Origin: Brevibacillus brevis
Lineage (GTDB): Bacteria > Bacillota > Bacilli > Brevibacillales > Brevibacillaceae
NCBI RefSeq assembly: GCF_900637055.1
Contig: NZ_LR134338.1
Location: 4,553,001-4,617,000, forward strand
Reading direction: 5' to 3'
Length of the DNA stretch: 64,000 nt
The notes beneath the pieces were generated by a model. It made no database searches. It saw only the letters and a program-made list of their open reading frames with translations, and was not told where the DNA came from. Positions 1-7,671 of the stretch are shown here, in pieces. Position numbers and translations under genes: made by a program. The number at the start of each line of letters is the position of its first letter. The first letter of the stretch is position 1.

Positions 1-356
1 TTGGGGGAATCATCCGGTATGGGCTGACCTACATCCCAGAATTCGACGATTTGGTCGTTCTGAAAACGGAAGATATGGACCACAGCTCCCCCAAGGTCCT
101 CTTGGTTTTGCTTCACATGAGAATGAACCGCAACGATATCCCCCTCTTCGATGGCACGTTTCACTTCGAGAATCTTATTGGGATTCTTTGCGGCGTTCTC
201 TTCCATTGCGAGCATAAGAGAGTGAGCATCGCCGCGGAAAAAGGGATTATGGTGGCGAAAATTTGGTCCTGTGTATTTTTGGTATGCTTCTCGCACATTA
301 CCCGACGCTACCAATTGCAAAAACGACACCGCATTCTCTTTGAGTGAAGTTTTCAT
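1..356 (-). CDS. SnoaL-like / NTF2-fold protein, 3' end outside window
   Basis: The minus strand reads an open frame from an ATG at 356 that runs off the left edge, so about the first 118 residues are visible. It begins MKTSLKENAVSFLQLVASG and continues with a cone-fold pattern (FRHHNPFFRGD, then VHSHVKQNQ, then VVHIFRFQNDQIVEFWDV) typical of SnoaL-like polyketide-cyclase/NTF2-family proteins, which are usually 120-150 residues. An AAAGAAAGGATG ribosome binding site precedes the start. In this family the pocket binds a small ligand or carries out an isomerase-type reaction, and the substrate cannot be told from sequence. It probably lacks only the last few residues. A broken LysR gene lies just upstream on the same strand. 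Confidence 0.75.
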   Translation of the reverse strand, partial: MKTSLKENAVSFLQLVASGNVREAYQKYTGPNFRHHNPFFRGDAHSLMLAMEENAAKNPNKILEVKRAIEEGDIVAVHSHVKQNQEDLGGAVVHIFRFQNDQIVEFWDVGQPIPDDSP

Positions 357-406
357 AGCAGGTCATCCTTTCTTTAATAAGATATCCGTTCGTACAACAC
401 GTCTAT

Positions 407-978
407 CTATGCCCAACTTTTTGCATGTTTTAACGTTATCGCAATAAACTCCGTCATCGCTTGCGAAATCCACTTGTTTTTGTGATAAACAACTTGCACG
501 AAAATAGCAGGAAAGCTACTGTCACAGGGAATGATCTTTACTTTTTCTTGATCGATCTCATCTTTTACAGTCATCAACGGTAAACAAGTGATACCTAGAC
601 CACTCCTCACACATCGTTTGATTGCCTCGATGCTCCACAATTCCATCATTTGAGAAAAGGCAAGCCCTCGCTCTTCCAGGTATTTTCCGAACAAGGCACG
701 ATAAATACAGTCTTTCCCGTTAGAAATGAAGATTTCCGATATTCACTAAGTATTGGTTCTAGGCGATAGACCGTTAAAGACTCAGGAGTGGCTATTTTTA
801 ACTCTCCTCGTACCTCCTTCTCGTCACTCGCTATGCTTTCAATCCTGCCATACGTATTTAATATTTCTTCTGTATAGCCAATCAACCTTTTTCCAACATC
901 GGTAAGCGTTACTTTTCGACCCATTCGATCAAACAAGGGCGCTCCTATATGTTCTATTTGCCAAATACGATAAAGGAA
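407..978 (-). pseudogene. LysR-family regulator remnant (HTH lost, internal deletion and frameshift)
   Basis: Two minus-strand frames together spell parts of one LysR regulator. The first (about 960 down to 646) starts inside the helix-turn-helix region, with QIEHIGAPLFDRMGRKVTLT, the usual end of the LysR DNA-binding domain, and runs to LEPILSEYRK. The second (about 720 down to 407) reads NGKDCIYRALFGKYLEERG and then the SGLGITCLPL segment near the C-terminus. Roughly 80 residues of the effector domain that normally separate these parts are missing, and the frame changes at the join. Upstream of QIEH a TGA appears where the recognition helix should be. The gene therefore cannot give a working regulator. 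Confidence 0.75.
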
Positions 979-1097
979 TCAATGCGGTAATGTGTTTGTT
1001 ACTCATCTATTCTGTCTTTACCATTTTCTAGAGGAAACCGCTCATCTTGCCTGCTGCGTTGAGGTATAATAGTGCAAAGCAAAGGGGGCGGGAAACT

Positions 1098-1940
1098 GTG
1101 GAGTGGTTAATAGGACTAGCCTGCAGCGCCGGGATTGCGGGGGCGGCTTATGTAAAACGGTCGCTGTCTGGTTCCGGCTTTTTGGCGGCGGTGATACTGG
1201 GTACCATGATGTACGCACTCGGAAGCCCTATCTGGTTCGGCTCCCTCATCGCTTTTTTTGTCTCGTCCACCTTATTATCCAAGTGGAAAAAGCATAAAAA
1301 GGAAGAGGCCGAGAGCGGCTATGAGAAAACGGGGAGACGCGATGCTGGCCAGGTGCTCGCAAACGGCGGACTCGGGCTGCTGTTATGTGTAGCAAATTGG
1401 GCGTGGCCCCATCCGCTTTGGTGGTACGCGTTCCTCGGCGTGATGGCAGCGGTCACGGCTGATACGTGGGCGACAGAGATCGGCGGCTTGAGCCGAAAGC
1501 CTCCGAGATCGATCAAGACGGGTCAGATTGTTCCGCCCGGCACTTCCGGCGGTGTTTCTAGCCTGGGCATGGGTGCTTCGCTGGCCGGTGGTCTATTTAT
1601 CGGCGGTGTAGCGTGGTTGTTGCTTGCGATACCTGGTCAACCCGCGCCGGATGCGGTCTCGCCTGCATTTAGACTGGCAGCCTGGATCGGAATAGCCGGA
1701 CTGGCGGGTATGATAGGGTCACTGGTTGATTCATGGATCGGTGCGACATGGCAGCAAATGTACCGTTGCGGCGTTTGCGGTCGTGAAATCGAGCAGTCTC
1801 GTCACTGCGGCAAGCCAGCCGTGCGAATCCGCGGTCGCGCTGGTTGGAACAACGATGCCGTCAATATAGTTGGCTCGCTTGCAGGTGGTGCTTTCGCCGC
1901 CTTATTGGCGCTGGCAATCGGCTTATCGTTTGACCTATAA
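1098..1940 (+). CDS. DUF92 family integral membrane protein
   Basis: A hydrophobic protein of about 280 residues with the DUF92 (TIGR00297) pattern: repeated glycine-rich membrane segments, the motif VTADTWATEIGGLSRKPPRSI near the middle and GTSGGVSSLGM after it, and a C-terminal segment with RCGVCGREIEQSRHCG. The family is related to the CTP-dependent phytyl-phosphate kinase VTE6 of plants, but the role of bacterial members is not established. I chose the GTG at 1098 because AAAGGGGGCGGG lies directly before it; a TTG at 1047 in the same frame has no such site. The gene ends inside a bidirectional terminator shared with the convergent MFS gene. Confidence 0.8.
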   Translation: MEWLIGLACSAGIAGAAYVKRSLSGSGFLAAVILGTMMYALGSPIWFGSLIAFFVSSTLLSKWKKHKKEEAESGYEKTGRRDAGQVLANGGLGLLLCVANWAWPHPLWWYAFLGVMAAVTADTWATEIGGLSRKPPRSIKTGQIVPPGTSGGVSSLGMGASLAGGLFIGGVAWLLLAIPGQPAPDAVSPAFRLAAWIGIAGLAGMIGSLVDSWIGATWQQMYRCGVCGREIEQSRHCGKPAVRIRGRAGWNNDAVNIVGSLAGGAFAALLALAIGLSFDL

Positions 1941-1998
1941 AGAAACGGAAAGACTTCGTATCACGAAAACGATACTGAGTTTTTCCGTTTCTTTATTT
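1939..1998. terminator. Bidirectional rho-independent terminator
   Basis: AAAGAAACGGAAA at 1939-1951 is matched by TTTCCGTTTCTTT at 1982-1994. A-rich and T-rich flanks lie on both sides, and it sits between the convergent DUF92 and MFS genes. Confidence 0.75.
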
Positions 1999-2010
1999 TG
2001 GGGCACAAGT

Positions 2011-3213
2011 CTAGGCTGTTTTCGTCACTTTCTTCGCGTTCTGTCCCATTTTTGAGACGCACGCCCAAAGTATGAAGCCTACTACGAGAAAGCCAACATT
2101 CATGCTGATGACGCCTCCCCATCCGTATGCGGACCAAAACAATCCTCCGAGTGTTCCTCCTACACTTGAGCCCGTATAGTAGAAAAATAAATACAAGGAA
2201 GAGGCCTGTGCTTTGTTCTGTAAAGCAAGCTGTCCTACCCAGCTGCTTGCAACGGCATGCGCTCCAAAAAATCCAAAAGTAAAAAATCCAAGTCCTACTA
2301 TCTTCATAATGAGATTCGCTTCCCACGTCAAGCAGACGCCGATTAATGCAAGGAATAAGCTAATGAATAACAGCCTTTGCTTACCGTGACGATCTACTAA
2401 TTTTCCTGTCCAGACAGAGCTGAACATTCCGATGATCATAATTAAAAATGTCCAACTTATCAATGTTTGGCTGAGTGAATAGGGCTTTTCGAGTAATACA
2501 TAAGCGATGTAATTGAACAACGCTACATTACTTCCCAAAAGTAAAAAGCCGATGACAAATAAACAAATGAGACTTGGAGCCTTTAGATGGGCCATTAAAG
2601 ACAGACCTAGCTTTCTCAATACGAATGGACGTGCTTTAAAGTTTTGTGATGGTGGTAAGGTGTTCCAAAAAATCACTGTGGCAACCAAACTGATGAGACC
2701 AATCCCCCCTATTGCGATCTGCCAGCCGAAGTAGTCACTCATCATTCCTGAGAAAACCCTGCCAAACACAGCACCAATTGAGTTGCCGCATATATAGAGA
2801 CCCATAGCTGCTCCAAGGCTTTTCGATTCGATTTCTTCTCCAAGATAGGCCATTGCGATGGAGGGTAGACCGGCCAAGGAAATTCCTTCAATCGTTCGCA
2901 ATACCAGGAGAACATGAAAATTCGAACTGAATGCTGTGAGAATACAAAACACAGACGAAGCAAGCATGGAAAAGATCATGATCGGCTTGCGTCCCCATAC
3001 TTCAGACAGCGACCCAAAAACGAGCATACTGACGGCAAGAACCATGGTTGTAATGGAGAGGGAAAGACTTGCTGTCGTTGGATTAACCGCAAACTCTTTT
3101 GAAAATTCCGGCATCAAAGGCTGTACGCAGTAAAGAATAGCAAACGTATTGAAGCCAGCAGCAAAAAAAGCAAAGCTGGTTTTACGGAAGAGTGGCGTGC
3201 CTTGTTGTATCAT
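2011..3213 (-). CDS. MFS transporter, DHA1-like (12 TM)
   Basis: A 400-residue protein with about 12 hydrophobic segments. MFS motif A appears after TM2 as GSLSEVWGRKPIM (near residues 67-79), and VLRTIEGISLAG matches the TM4 motif B region. Its N-terminal half resembles YnfM-type arabinose/drug exporters of the DHA1 group. It is predicted to be a proton-driven exporter in the cytoplasmic membrane; the substrate is unknown. It is transcribed away from the LysR gene at 3347 across a 130-base AT-rich region, the usual arrangement for a LysR-controlled transporter. The ribosome binding site (GGTGATCGC) is weak. Confidence 0.85.
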   Translation of the reverse strand: MIQQGTPLFRKTSFAFFAAGFNTFAILYCVQPLMPEFSKEFAVNPTTASLSLSITTMVLAVSMLVFGSLSEVWGRKPIMIFSMLASSVFCILTAFSSNFHVLLVLRTIEGISLAGLPSIAMAYLGEEIESKSLGAAMGLYICGNSIGAVFGRVFSGMMSDYFGWQIAIGGIGLISLVATVIFWNTLPPSQNFKARPFVLRKLGLSLMAHLKAPSLICLFVIGFLLLGSNVALFNYIAYVLLEKPYSLSQTLISWTFLIMIIGMFSSVWTGKLVDRHGKQRLLFISLFLALIGVCLTWEANLIMKIVGLGFFTFGFFGAHAVASSWVGQLALQNKAQASSLYLFFYYTGSSVGGTLGGLFWSAYGWGGVISMNVGFLVVGFILWACVSKMGQNAKKVTKTA

Positions 3214-3346
3214 GCGATCACCATATCATTTCAGGATGATTATGGTTTCATGGTATCACCATTTATCTATGATGTATAATTCATTATAATCATGTTTTTC
3301 ATGCATTTATGTAATGAAAAATCCGAACGGAAAGTGGTGCTTTCGA

Positions 3347-4231
3347 ATGGAATGGCAACAGTTCGAATATTTTCAAACCCTGGCAAGAATCCAACACGTG
3401 ACACATGCTGCCGAAGCTCTCTCGATTTCCCAGTCTGCCCTTAGTCGCTCGATAGCCCGATTTGAGGATGAAATAGGCGTGCCCCTGTTTGACCGTCAGG
3501 GACGTTCGATTCGGCTCAATAAATATGGTCATCTCTTTTTAAAGCGAGTCGAAAACATGATGAAGGAATTTCATGAAGGAAAACAAGAAATCATGGATTT
3601 GCTTGATCCAGATAAAGGAGAAGTGTCTCTTGGATTTCTGCACACGTTAAGTACCAGCCGTATCCCTGATTTACTGGCTTCTTTTCGCTCCCACTACCCA
3701 AACGTTCATTTTCGACTCGGACAAGGTCCCTCCCATACGCTTATGAATCAGTTGCAAGGAGGAGAATTTGATCTTTGTCTACTTGCTCCTATGGATATGA
3801 AATCTCCTTTTGTATGGAAGCCGCTTTGGGATGAAGAACTTTTTGTGATTGTCCCCAAAGACCACAAATATGCAAATCGTACCTCGATTACTTTGGAAGA
3901 GATTGCAGATGAATCCTTTATCCATTTAAAAGAAGGGTACTCCCTTCGTATTACCGTCGAGCAATTGTTTCAAGCAGCGGGAATTACACCTCCGATTACC
4001 TTTGAAGGAGAGGAAGCAGATACCGTTGCAGGACTGGTCGCTGCCGGACTGGGAATCTCCCTTTTGCCCAATTTAAAGGGAACGGACCAGAGTAAGATCA
4101 CACAAATCCCTGTCAAAAGCCCGAAGTGCCAACGAACCATTGGAATTGCCTGGGTAGAAGGGCGATATTTATCACCTGCCACTGAAAAATTTAAACAATT
4201 TGTTATGAACCATGCCTGCGATTTTGAATAG
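3347..4231 (+). CDS. LysR-family transcriptional regulator
   Basis: The protein starts MEWQQFEYFQTLARIQHVTH and has a canonical LysR winged helix-turn-helix in residues 1-60 (SISQSALSRSIARFEDEIG, then VPLFDRQGRSIRL), followed by a LysR effector-binding domain from about residue 88 to the end. I prefer the ATG at 3347 over one at 3314 because family members begin within a few residues of the HTH. The position divergent to the MFS gene at 2011-3213 suggests it controls that exporter and itself. It is a paralogue of the regulator at 5739, with the same domain lengths and similar HTH wording. Confidence 0.88.
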   Translation: MEWQQFEYFQTLARIQHVTHAAEALSISQSALSRSIARFEDEIGVPLFDRQGRSIRLNKYGHLFLKRVENMMKEFHEGKQEIMDLLDPDKGEVSLGFLHTLSTSRIPDLLASFRSHYPNVHFRLGQGPSHTLMNQLQGGEFDLCLLAPMDMKSPFVWKPLWDEELFVIVPKDHKYANRTSITLEEIADESFIHLKEGYSLRITVEQLFQAAGITPPITFEGEEADTVAGLVAAGLGISLLPNLKGTDQSKITQIPVKSPKCQRTIGIAWVEGRYLSPATEKFKQFVMNHACDFE

Positions 4232-4243
4232 GGATGGGTGAAC

Positions 4244-5626
4244 CTACGACTGCCCCCTTTCCCTTGATTCTCTTCGCCAACTCATGAGTACCAAAGACAA
4301 TGCAATCGTCGTGAGGAGAATGCCAAGCACTTGCAACCCCTCGGCACTAAACTTATCTCCCATTACAATGCCGATCAACAATGAGGAGAGAATGGTTCCC
4401 AGGTATCTGGATGTATTAAATAATCCGGAAGCTACGCCGATGATTTCTTTTGGAGAACTTTTGAACAAGGCTGCTTGCATTCCGACATTGTTTAATCCGT
4501 TGCTAATACCAAATGCTGCTAACGCCACACACACACTAATCACATGTGAATCTTGATTGAACGTCACGAGCCACAATGACCCCAATGTCATAAGCAAGGC
4601 GGATGCGAACAATGCCGGCCGAGGTCCTGATTGATCAATCCATCGTCCTGCTAGTGGAGACACAACGAGTGAGCATAAACCTAAGCTGAGCATGAGCATT
4701 CCTGTATGGAACTCGCTGACATGGCGAACCATTTGCAAGTAGGACGGAAGCCCGAAAAAAAGCGAATAAAAAAGGACGTTAACGAGCATGAATTCGATAT
4801 TGACCCACGTCATCGCAGGATACTTGGCGAATGTCCGTAGAGGAATAAACGGAGACGTCGTTTTTAACTCATGTCGTACGAAAGCCCCCAGTGTAACGAG
4901 GCCGATTCCTCCAACCAGAATATGCCACCATGAGACATGCCCGGATGATTTTGCTGACAGTAATCCAACGAGCAGTGCAACCAGCCCTACTGCGAAGAGC
5001 ACGATCCCTGTTGCATCAATCAACTCCAACCATTTTCGAAAGGACATGTTATGTGCAACAGATGCTGCCGATTCATCCTTCGGAATCATCCTCCAGGCTA
5101 ACAGGAAGCTCGCCACCACGAACGGAATATTCATGAGAAAGATAGCAGACCAATCCCAATAATGAATCAATACCCCGCCAATAAAAGGTCCAATCGCTGC
5201 TGCCCCGGACAGGAATATGGACAGTACGGAAAGCGCGGTCGCTTGTTTCTCCGTAATATGAATGCGTACAATGGCCATTCCAACCGCAACCATCATGCTT
5301 GTTCCGATCGATTGCACTATTCGGAACACAATGAGCCACCCAAAATTGGGTGATAATGGAGCCAATAAGGAAGCAAAGAAGGATACGACAAGCCCGGTAA
5401 GAAATATCTTCTTACGGCCGAACAAATCGCTTGCCTTTCCCATGACAGGTTGGGCGATCGCACTCGCAATGTAGAACGAGAAAATCATCCACGAAACAAC
5501 CGTGAAGTCAAGACTGTAGACATTTTGTAGCCTTGCAATCGCAACAGAAATCATCGAAGAATTTAATGGGTTCAATAATATCCCTAGTCCAACGGCAATC
5601 ATCAACCACCTGTTGTGAGCCCCCAT
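4244..5626 (-). CDS. MFS transporter, DHA2 (EmrB/QacA) family
   Basis: A 460-residue, very hydrophobic protein with the 14-TM layout of the DHA2 drug:H+ antiporters. Visible features are an N-terminal PLNSSMISVAI segment, motif A as GKASDLFGRKKIF (near residue 63), the motif C-like AAIGPFIGGVLIHYWDWSAIF (antiporter motif, near residues 138-158) and a C-terminal half related to the N-terminal one. It most likely exports toxic or signalling compounds. A good site (AGGAGGGCTGAAA) precedes the ATG. It is divergent to the LysR gene at 5739 and nearly abuts the convergent LysR at 4231, 12 bases away. Confidence 0.87.
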   Translation of the reverse strand: MGAHNRWLMIAVGLGILLNPLNSSMISVAIARLQNVYSLDFTVVSWMIFSFYIASAIAQPVMGKASDLFGRKKIFLTGLVVSFFASLLAPLSPNFGWLIVFRIVQSIGTSMMVAVGMAIVRIHITEKQATALSVLSIFLSGAAAIGPFIGGVLIHYWDWSAIFLMNIPFVVASFLLAWRMIPKDESAASVAHNMSFRKWLELIDATGIVLFAVGLVALLVGLLSAKSSGHVSWWHILVGGIGLVTLGAFVRHELKTTSPFIPLRTFAKYPAMTWVNIEFMLVNVLFYSLFFGLPSYLQMVRHVSEFHTGMLMLSLGLCSLVVSPLAGRWIDQSGPRPALFASALLMTLGSLWLVTFNQDSHVISVCVALAAFGISNGLNNVGMQAALFKSSPKEIIGVASGLFNTSRYLGTILSSLLIGIVMGDKFSAEGLQVLGILLTTIALSLVLMSWRRESRERGQS

Positions 5627-5738
5627 TTTCAGCCCTCCTTAAAGCGTTTTGATGATATCGTACTGGAAATCAAACATTTACTCCAACGCATTTCATGTTA
5701 TCATTTCATTGATTGGAAGGAATGAACGGAGGGTCTGA

Positions 5739-6626
5739 ATGGAACTTCTTCAACTGCAATACTTTCTCACCGTAGCTCGTATGGAGCATGTGACCGATGC
5801 TGCCCGAAGTCTGCATGTGACCCAATCGTCCCTAAGCAAAACGATTCAACGATTGGAGGAGGATCTAGGAGTCCCACTCTTTGATCGAAAAGGGAGAAAG
5901 CTACGTCTGAATGAGTTCGGAAGCAAATTCCTCTGCCGGGTGGAAAGAGCTTTGTTTGAATTAGAACAGGGGAAGCTGGAGCTTCGCGATTTGTCCAACC
6001 CGGAGCATGGCACGCTTGAATTGGCGGTGACTACTGCAAGCACGCTGCCCAATATCCTTCGAGAGTTTCGGAAAAAGCGGCCCGATATCCAATTCCATGT
6101 ACAAATGCTGACCACGCAGGAAATGGTCACGCTTCTTCATAGAGGAGAGGTCGATTTTTGCTTGTCCTCCCCTCCTATCCAAGAGGATGACATTGAATGT
6201 CAAATCGTGTTCATTGACCCTATCCTCGTAGCTGTTCCAAGGGGACATCGACTGGCAGACCGAAGCATCGTATCTTTGACAGATCTGAAGGATGAATGGT
6301 TTGTCGGGGTAAAGCGAGGGTACGGTACACGCGATTTCGTAGACGCTATATGCAAATCGGTTGGATTTGCGCCTAAATATGTGTATGAGGGAGATGAACC
6401 TGCAAGGCTAATCCAGCTGGTGGAAGCAGACATTGGCATAGCCTTCATACCGACCACGGCAAGAGATTCTCGTGAACAAATCAAGTATCTTCGAGTAGAC
6501 AATGACGAATTGGTACGGGAAATCGCTTTATTATGGCACAAGAGTCGGTACATTTCGCGAGCCGCTCAAGAATTCCGTGAGGTTGTTGTCGATTATTTTG
6601 GGAATGTAAGCAAACTTGAGAGGTGA
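5739..6626 (+). CDS. LysR-family transcriptional regulator
   Basis: A 295-residue LysR protein. The HTH lies in residues 1-60 (LHVTQSSLSKTIQRLEEDLG, then VPLFDRKGRKLRL) and the effector domain follows from about residue 90 with the ADIGIAFIPT segment near residue 229. It is transcribed away from the DHA2 exporter at 4244-5626 and is likely to regulate it. CGGAGGGTCTG gives a strong ribosome binding site. The gene pair repeats the architecture of the preceding MFS/LysR pair, so the two modules probably arose by duplication or serial acquisition. A short reading frame overlaps its end through a GAGGTGATGA site. Confidence 0.88.
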   Translation: MELLQLQYFLTVARMEHVTDAARSLHVTQSSLSKTIQRLEEDLGVPLFDRKGRKLRLNEFGSKFLCRVERALFELEQGKLELRDLSNPEHGTLELAVTTASTLPNILREFRKKRPDIQFHVQMLTTQEMVTLLHRGEVDFCLSSPPIQEDDIECQIVFIDPILVAVPRGHRLADRSIVSLTDLKDEWFVGVKRGYGTRDFVDAICKSVGFAPKYVYEGDEPARLIQLVEADIGIAFIPTTARDSREQIKYLRVDNDELVREIALLWHKSRYISRAAQEFREVVVDYFGNVSKLER

Positions 6627-6632
6627 TGAATC

Positions 6633-6812
6633 ATGAAACTTCACGATTGTCCTACTTGTAATACCAACAGTCAAGAATGCATGATCGTCATCGAGAATGC
6701 GCTGCACCCTACAGCTGAGAGATTAACGTGCAGGCATATCCCAATAGCGGAACAAAAAACAGACACGTCACATTCGCGTGTCTGTTTTTGTGGACGCTTC
6801 AGGTGCCTTTAG
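6633..6812 (+). CDS. Possible small Cys-rich protein (59 aa)
   Basis: A frame of 59 codons begins 6 bases after the LysR stop and has a convincing ribosome binding site (GAGAGGTGATGA) embedded in the end of that gene, suggesting translational coupling. It starts MKLHDCPTCNTNSQEC, with a CxxC pair and three more cysteines in its first 33 residues (CPTC, C16, C33), as in small zinc-ribbon proteins. The last third runs through the terminator at 6755-6789 and overlaps the end of the convergent ABC gene, so the true 3' end or its expression is doubtful. I do not recognise a family. Confidence 0.35.
   Translation: MKLHDCPTCNTNSQECMIVIENALHPTAERLTCRHIPIAEQKTDTSHSRVCFCGRFRCL
6755..6789. terminator. 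Bidirectional rho-independent terminator
   Basis: AAAAACAGACACG (6755-6767) pairs perfectly with CGTGTCTGTTTTT (6777-6789) around a 9-base loop. The stop codon of the ABC ATPase at 6768 lies in the loop. Confidence 0.8.
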
Positions 6813-7667
6813 GATAATTCGATCTTCTTCCAGCTCGATTCGCAGCATGCCGTCCGCCTGGATCGCCTGGAGGTACTCCATTGGGATCTGCAGTCTCCCC
6901 ACCTGATCAAGCACCGCCAATTCCTCATGAGTGTCCGTGTCCGCGTTCGCTTCCTCATCCCAAGACTCGGAAGTGTTTTCTTCCGTTCCTTTTCTGCGCA
7001 ACAATTCGCTAGACGTTTTCCCGTCCCGAATGGCTACGACGCGATCCACTTTGCGCGCCAGCTCCAAGTCATGAGTCACGATGACGACCGTTAGCCCGAA
7101 CGAACGGTTCAGCTCTTGAAACAAATCGAGAATGATAGCTGCTGTTCGAGTGTCTACACTGCCAGTCGGCTCATCTGCCAAAAGCAGCTTGGGCTCGTTC
7201 GCCAAAGCGATCGCGATGGCTACCCGCTGTTGCTCACCGCCGGAAAGTTCGCTCAGCTTGTTCTTTTTTCGGTGGCCCAGCCCCACCAGTTCCAACAACT
7301 CGTGGGCGCGCTCCCTTTTTCGCTTGCCCCGCAAAAGCATCGGCATCTCCACATTTTGCAGAGCAGATAGATAAGGGATCAGATTGCGGGCGTTGTTCTG
7401 CCAGACAAAGCCTACGGTCTGCAAGCGATATTGAACCAGCTCGGAAGTCGTCAATCGAAACAAATCAGCTCCCGCCACGGAAAGTTTGCCTGCCGAGGGA
7501 CGGTCCAGTCCTCCCAGCATGTTCAGAAGCGTTGATTTGCCGCTACCGCTATTCCCGATGATCCCCATCAGCTCTCCGGTCTCTACGCGCAAATCCAACC
7601 CTTGCAGCGCCACCACTTCCAGATCATTTGCCTTGTAGATTTTCACCAAATTTTCGCATACGATCAT
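6768..7667 (-). CDS. ABC ATPase (LolD/MacB type) with AbrB-like C-terminal extension
   Basis: Residues 1-220 form a complete ABC ATPase: Walker A GNSGSGKS at 38-45, Q-loop Q90, signature LSGGEQQR at 141-148, Walker B LLLADEP at 161-167 and H-loop His199. This is the LolD/MacB/FtsE subgroup that works with FtsX-type permeases. It ends with about 80 extra residues: an acidic linker (225-250) and then VLDQVGRLQIP followed by EEDRIILKAP (252-289). That pattern resembles the SpoVT/AbrB swapped-hairpin fold; the assignment is by eye. It is the last gene of a four-gene operon, starting 4 bases after the permease stop. The partner is the 963-residue permease upstream. Confidence 0.85.
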   Translation of the reverse strand: MIVCENLVKIYKANDLEVVALQGLDLRVETGELMGIIGNSGSGKSTLLNMLGGLDRPSAGKLSVAGADLFRLTTSELVQYRLQTVGFVWQNNARNLIPYLSALQNVEMPMLLRGKRKRERAHELLELVGLGHRKKNKLSELSGGEQQRVAIAIALANEPKLLLADEPTGSVDTRTAAIILDLFQELNRSFGLTVVIVTHDLELARKVDRVVAIRDGKTSSELLRRKGTEENTSESWDEEANADTDTHEELAVLDQVGRLQIPMEYLQAIQADGMLRIELEEDRIILKAPEASTKTDTRM

Positions 7668-7671
7668 CTGT

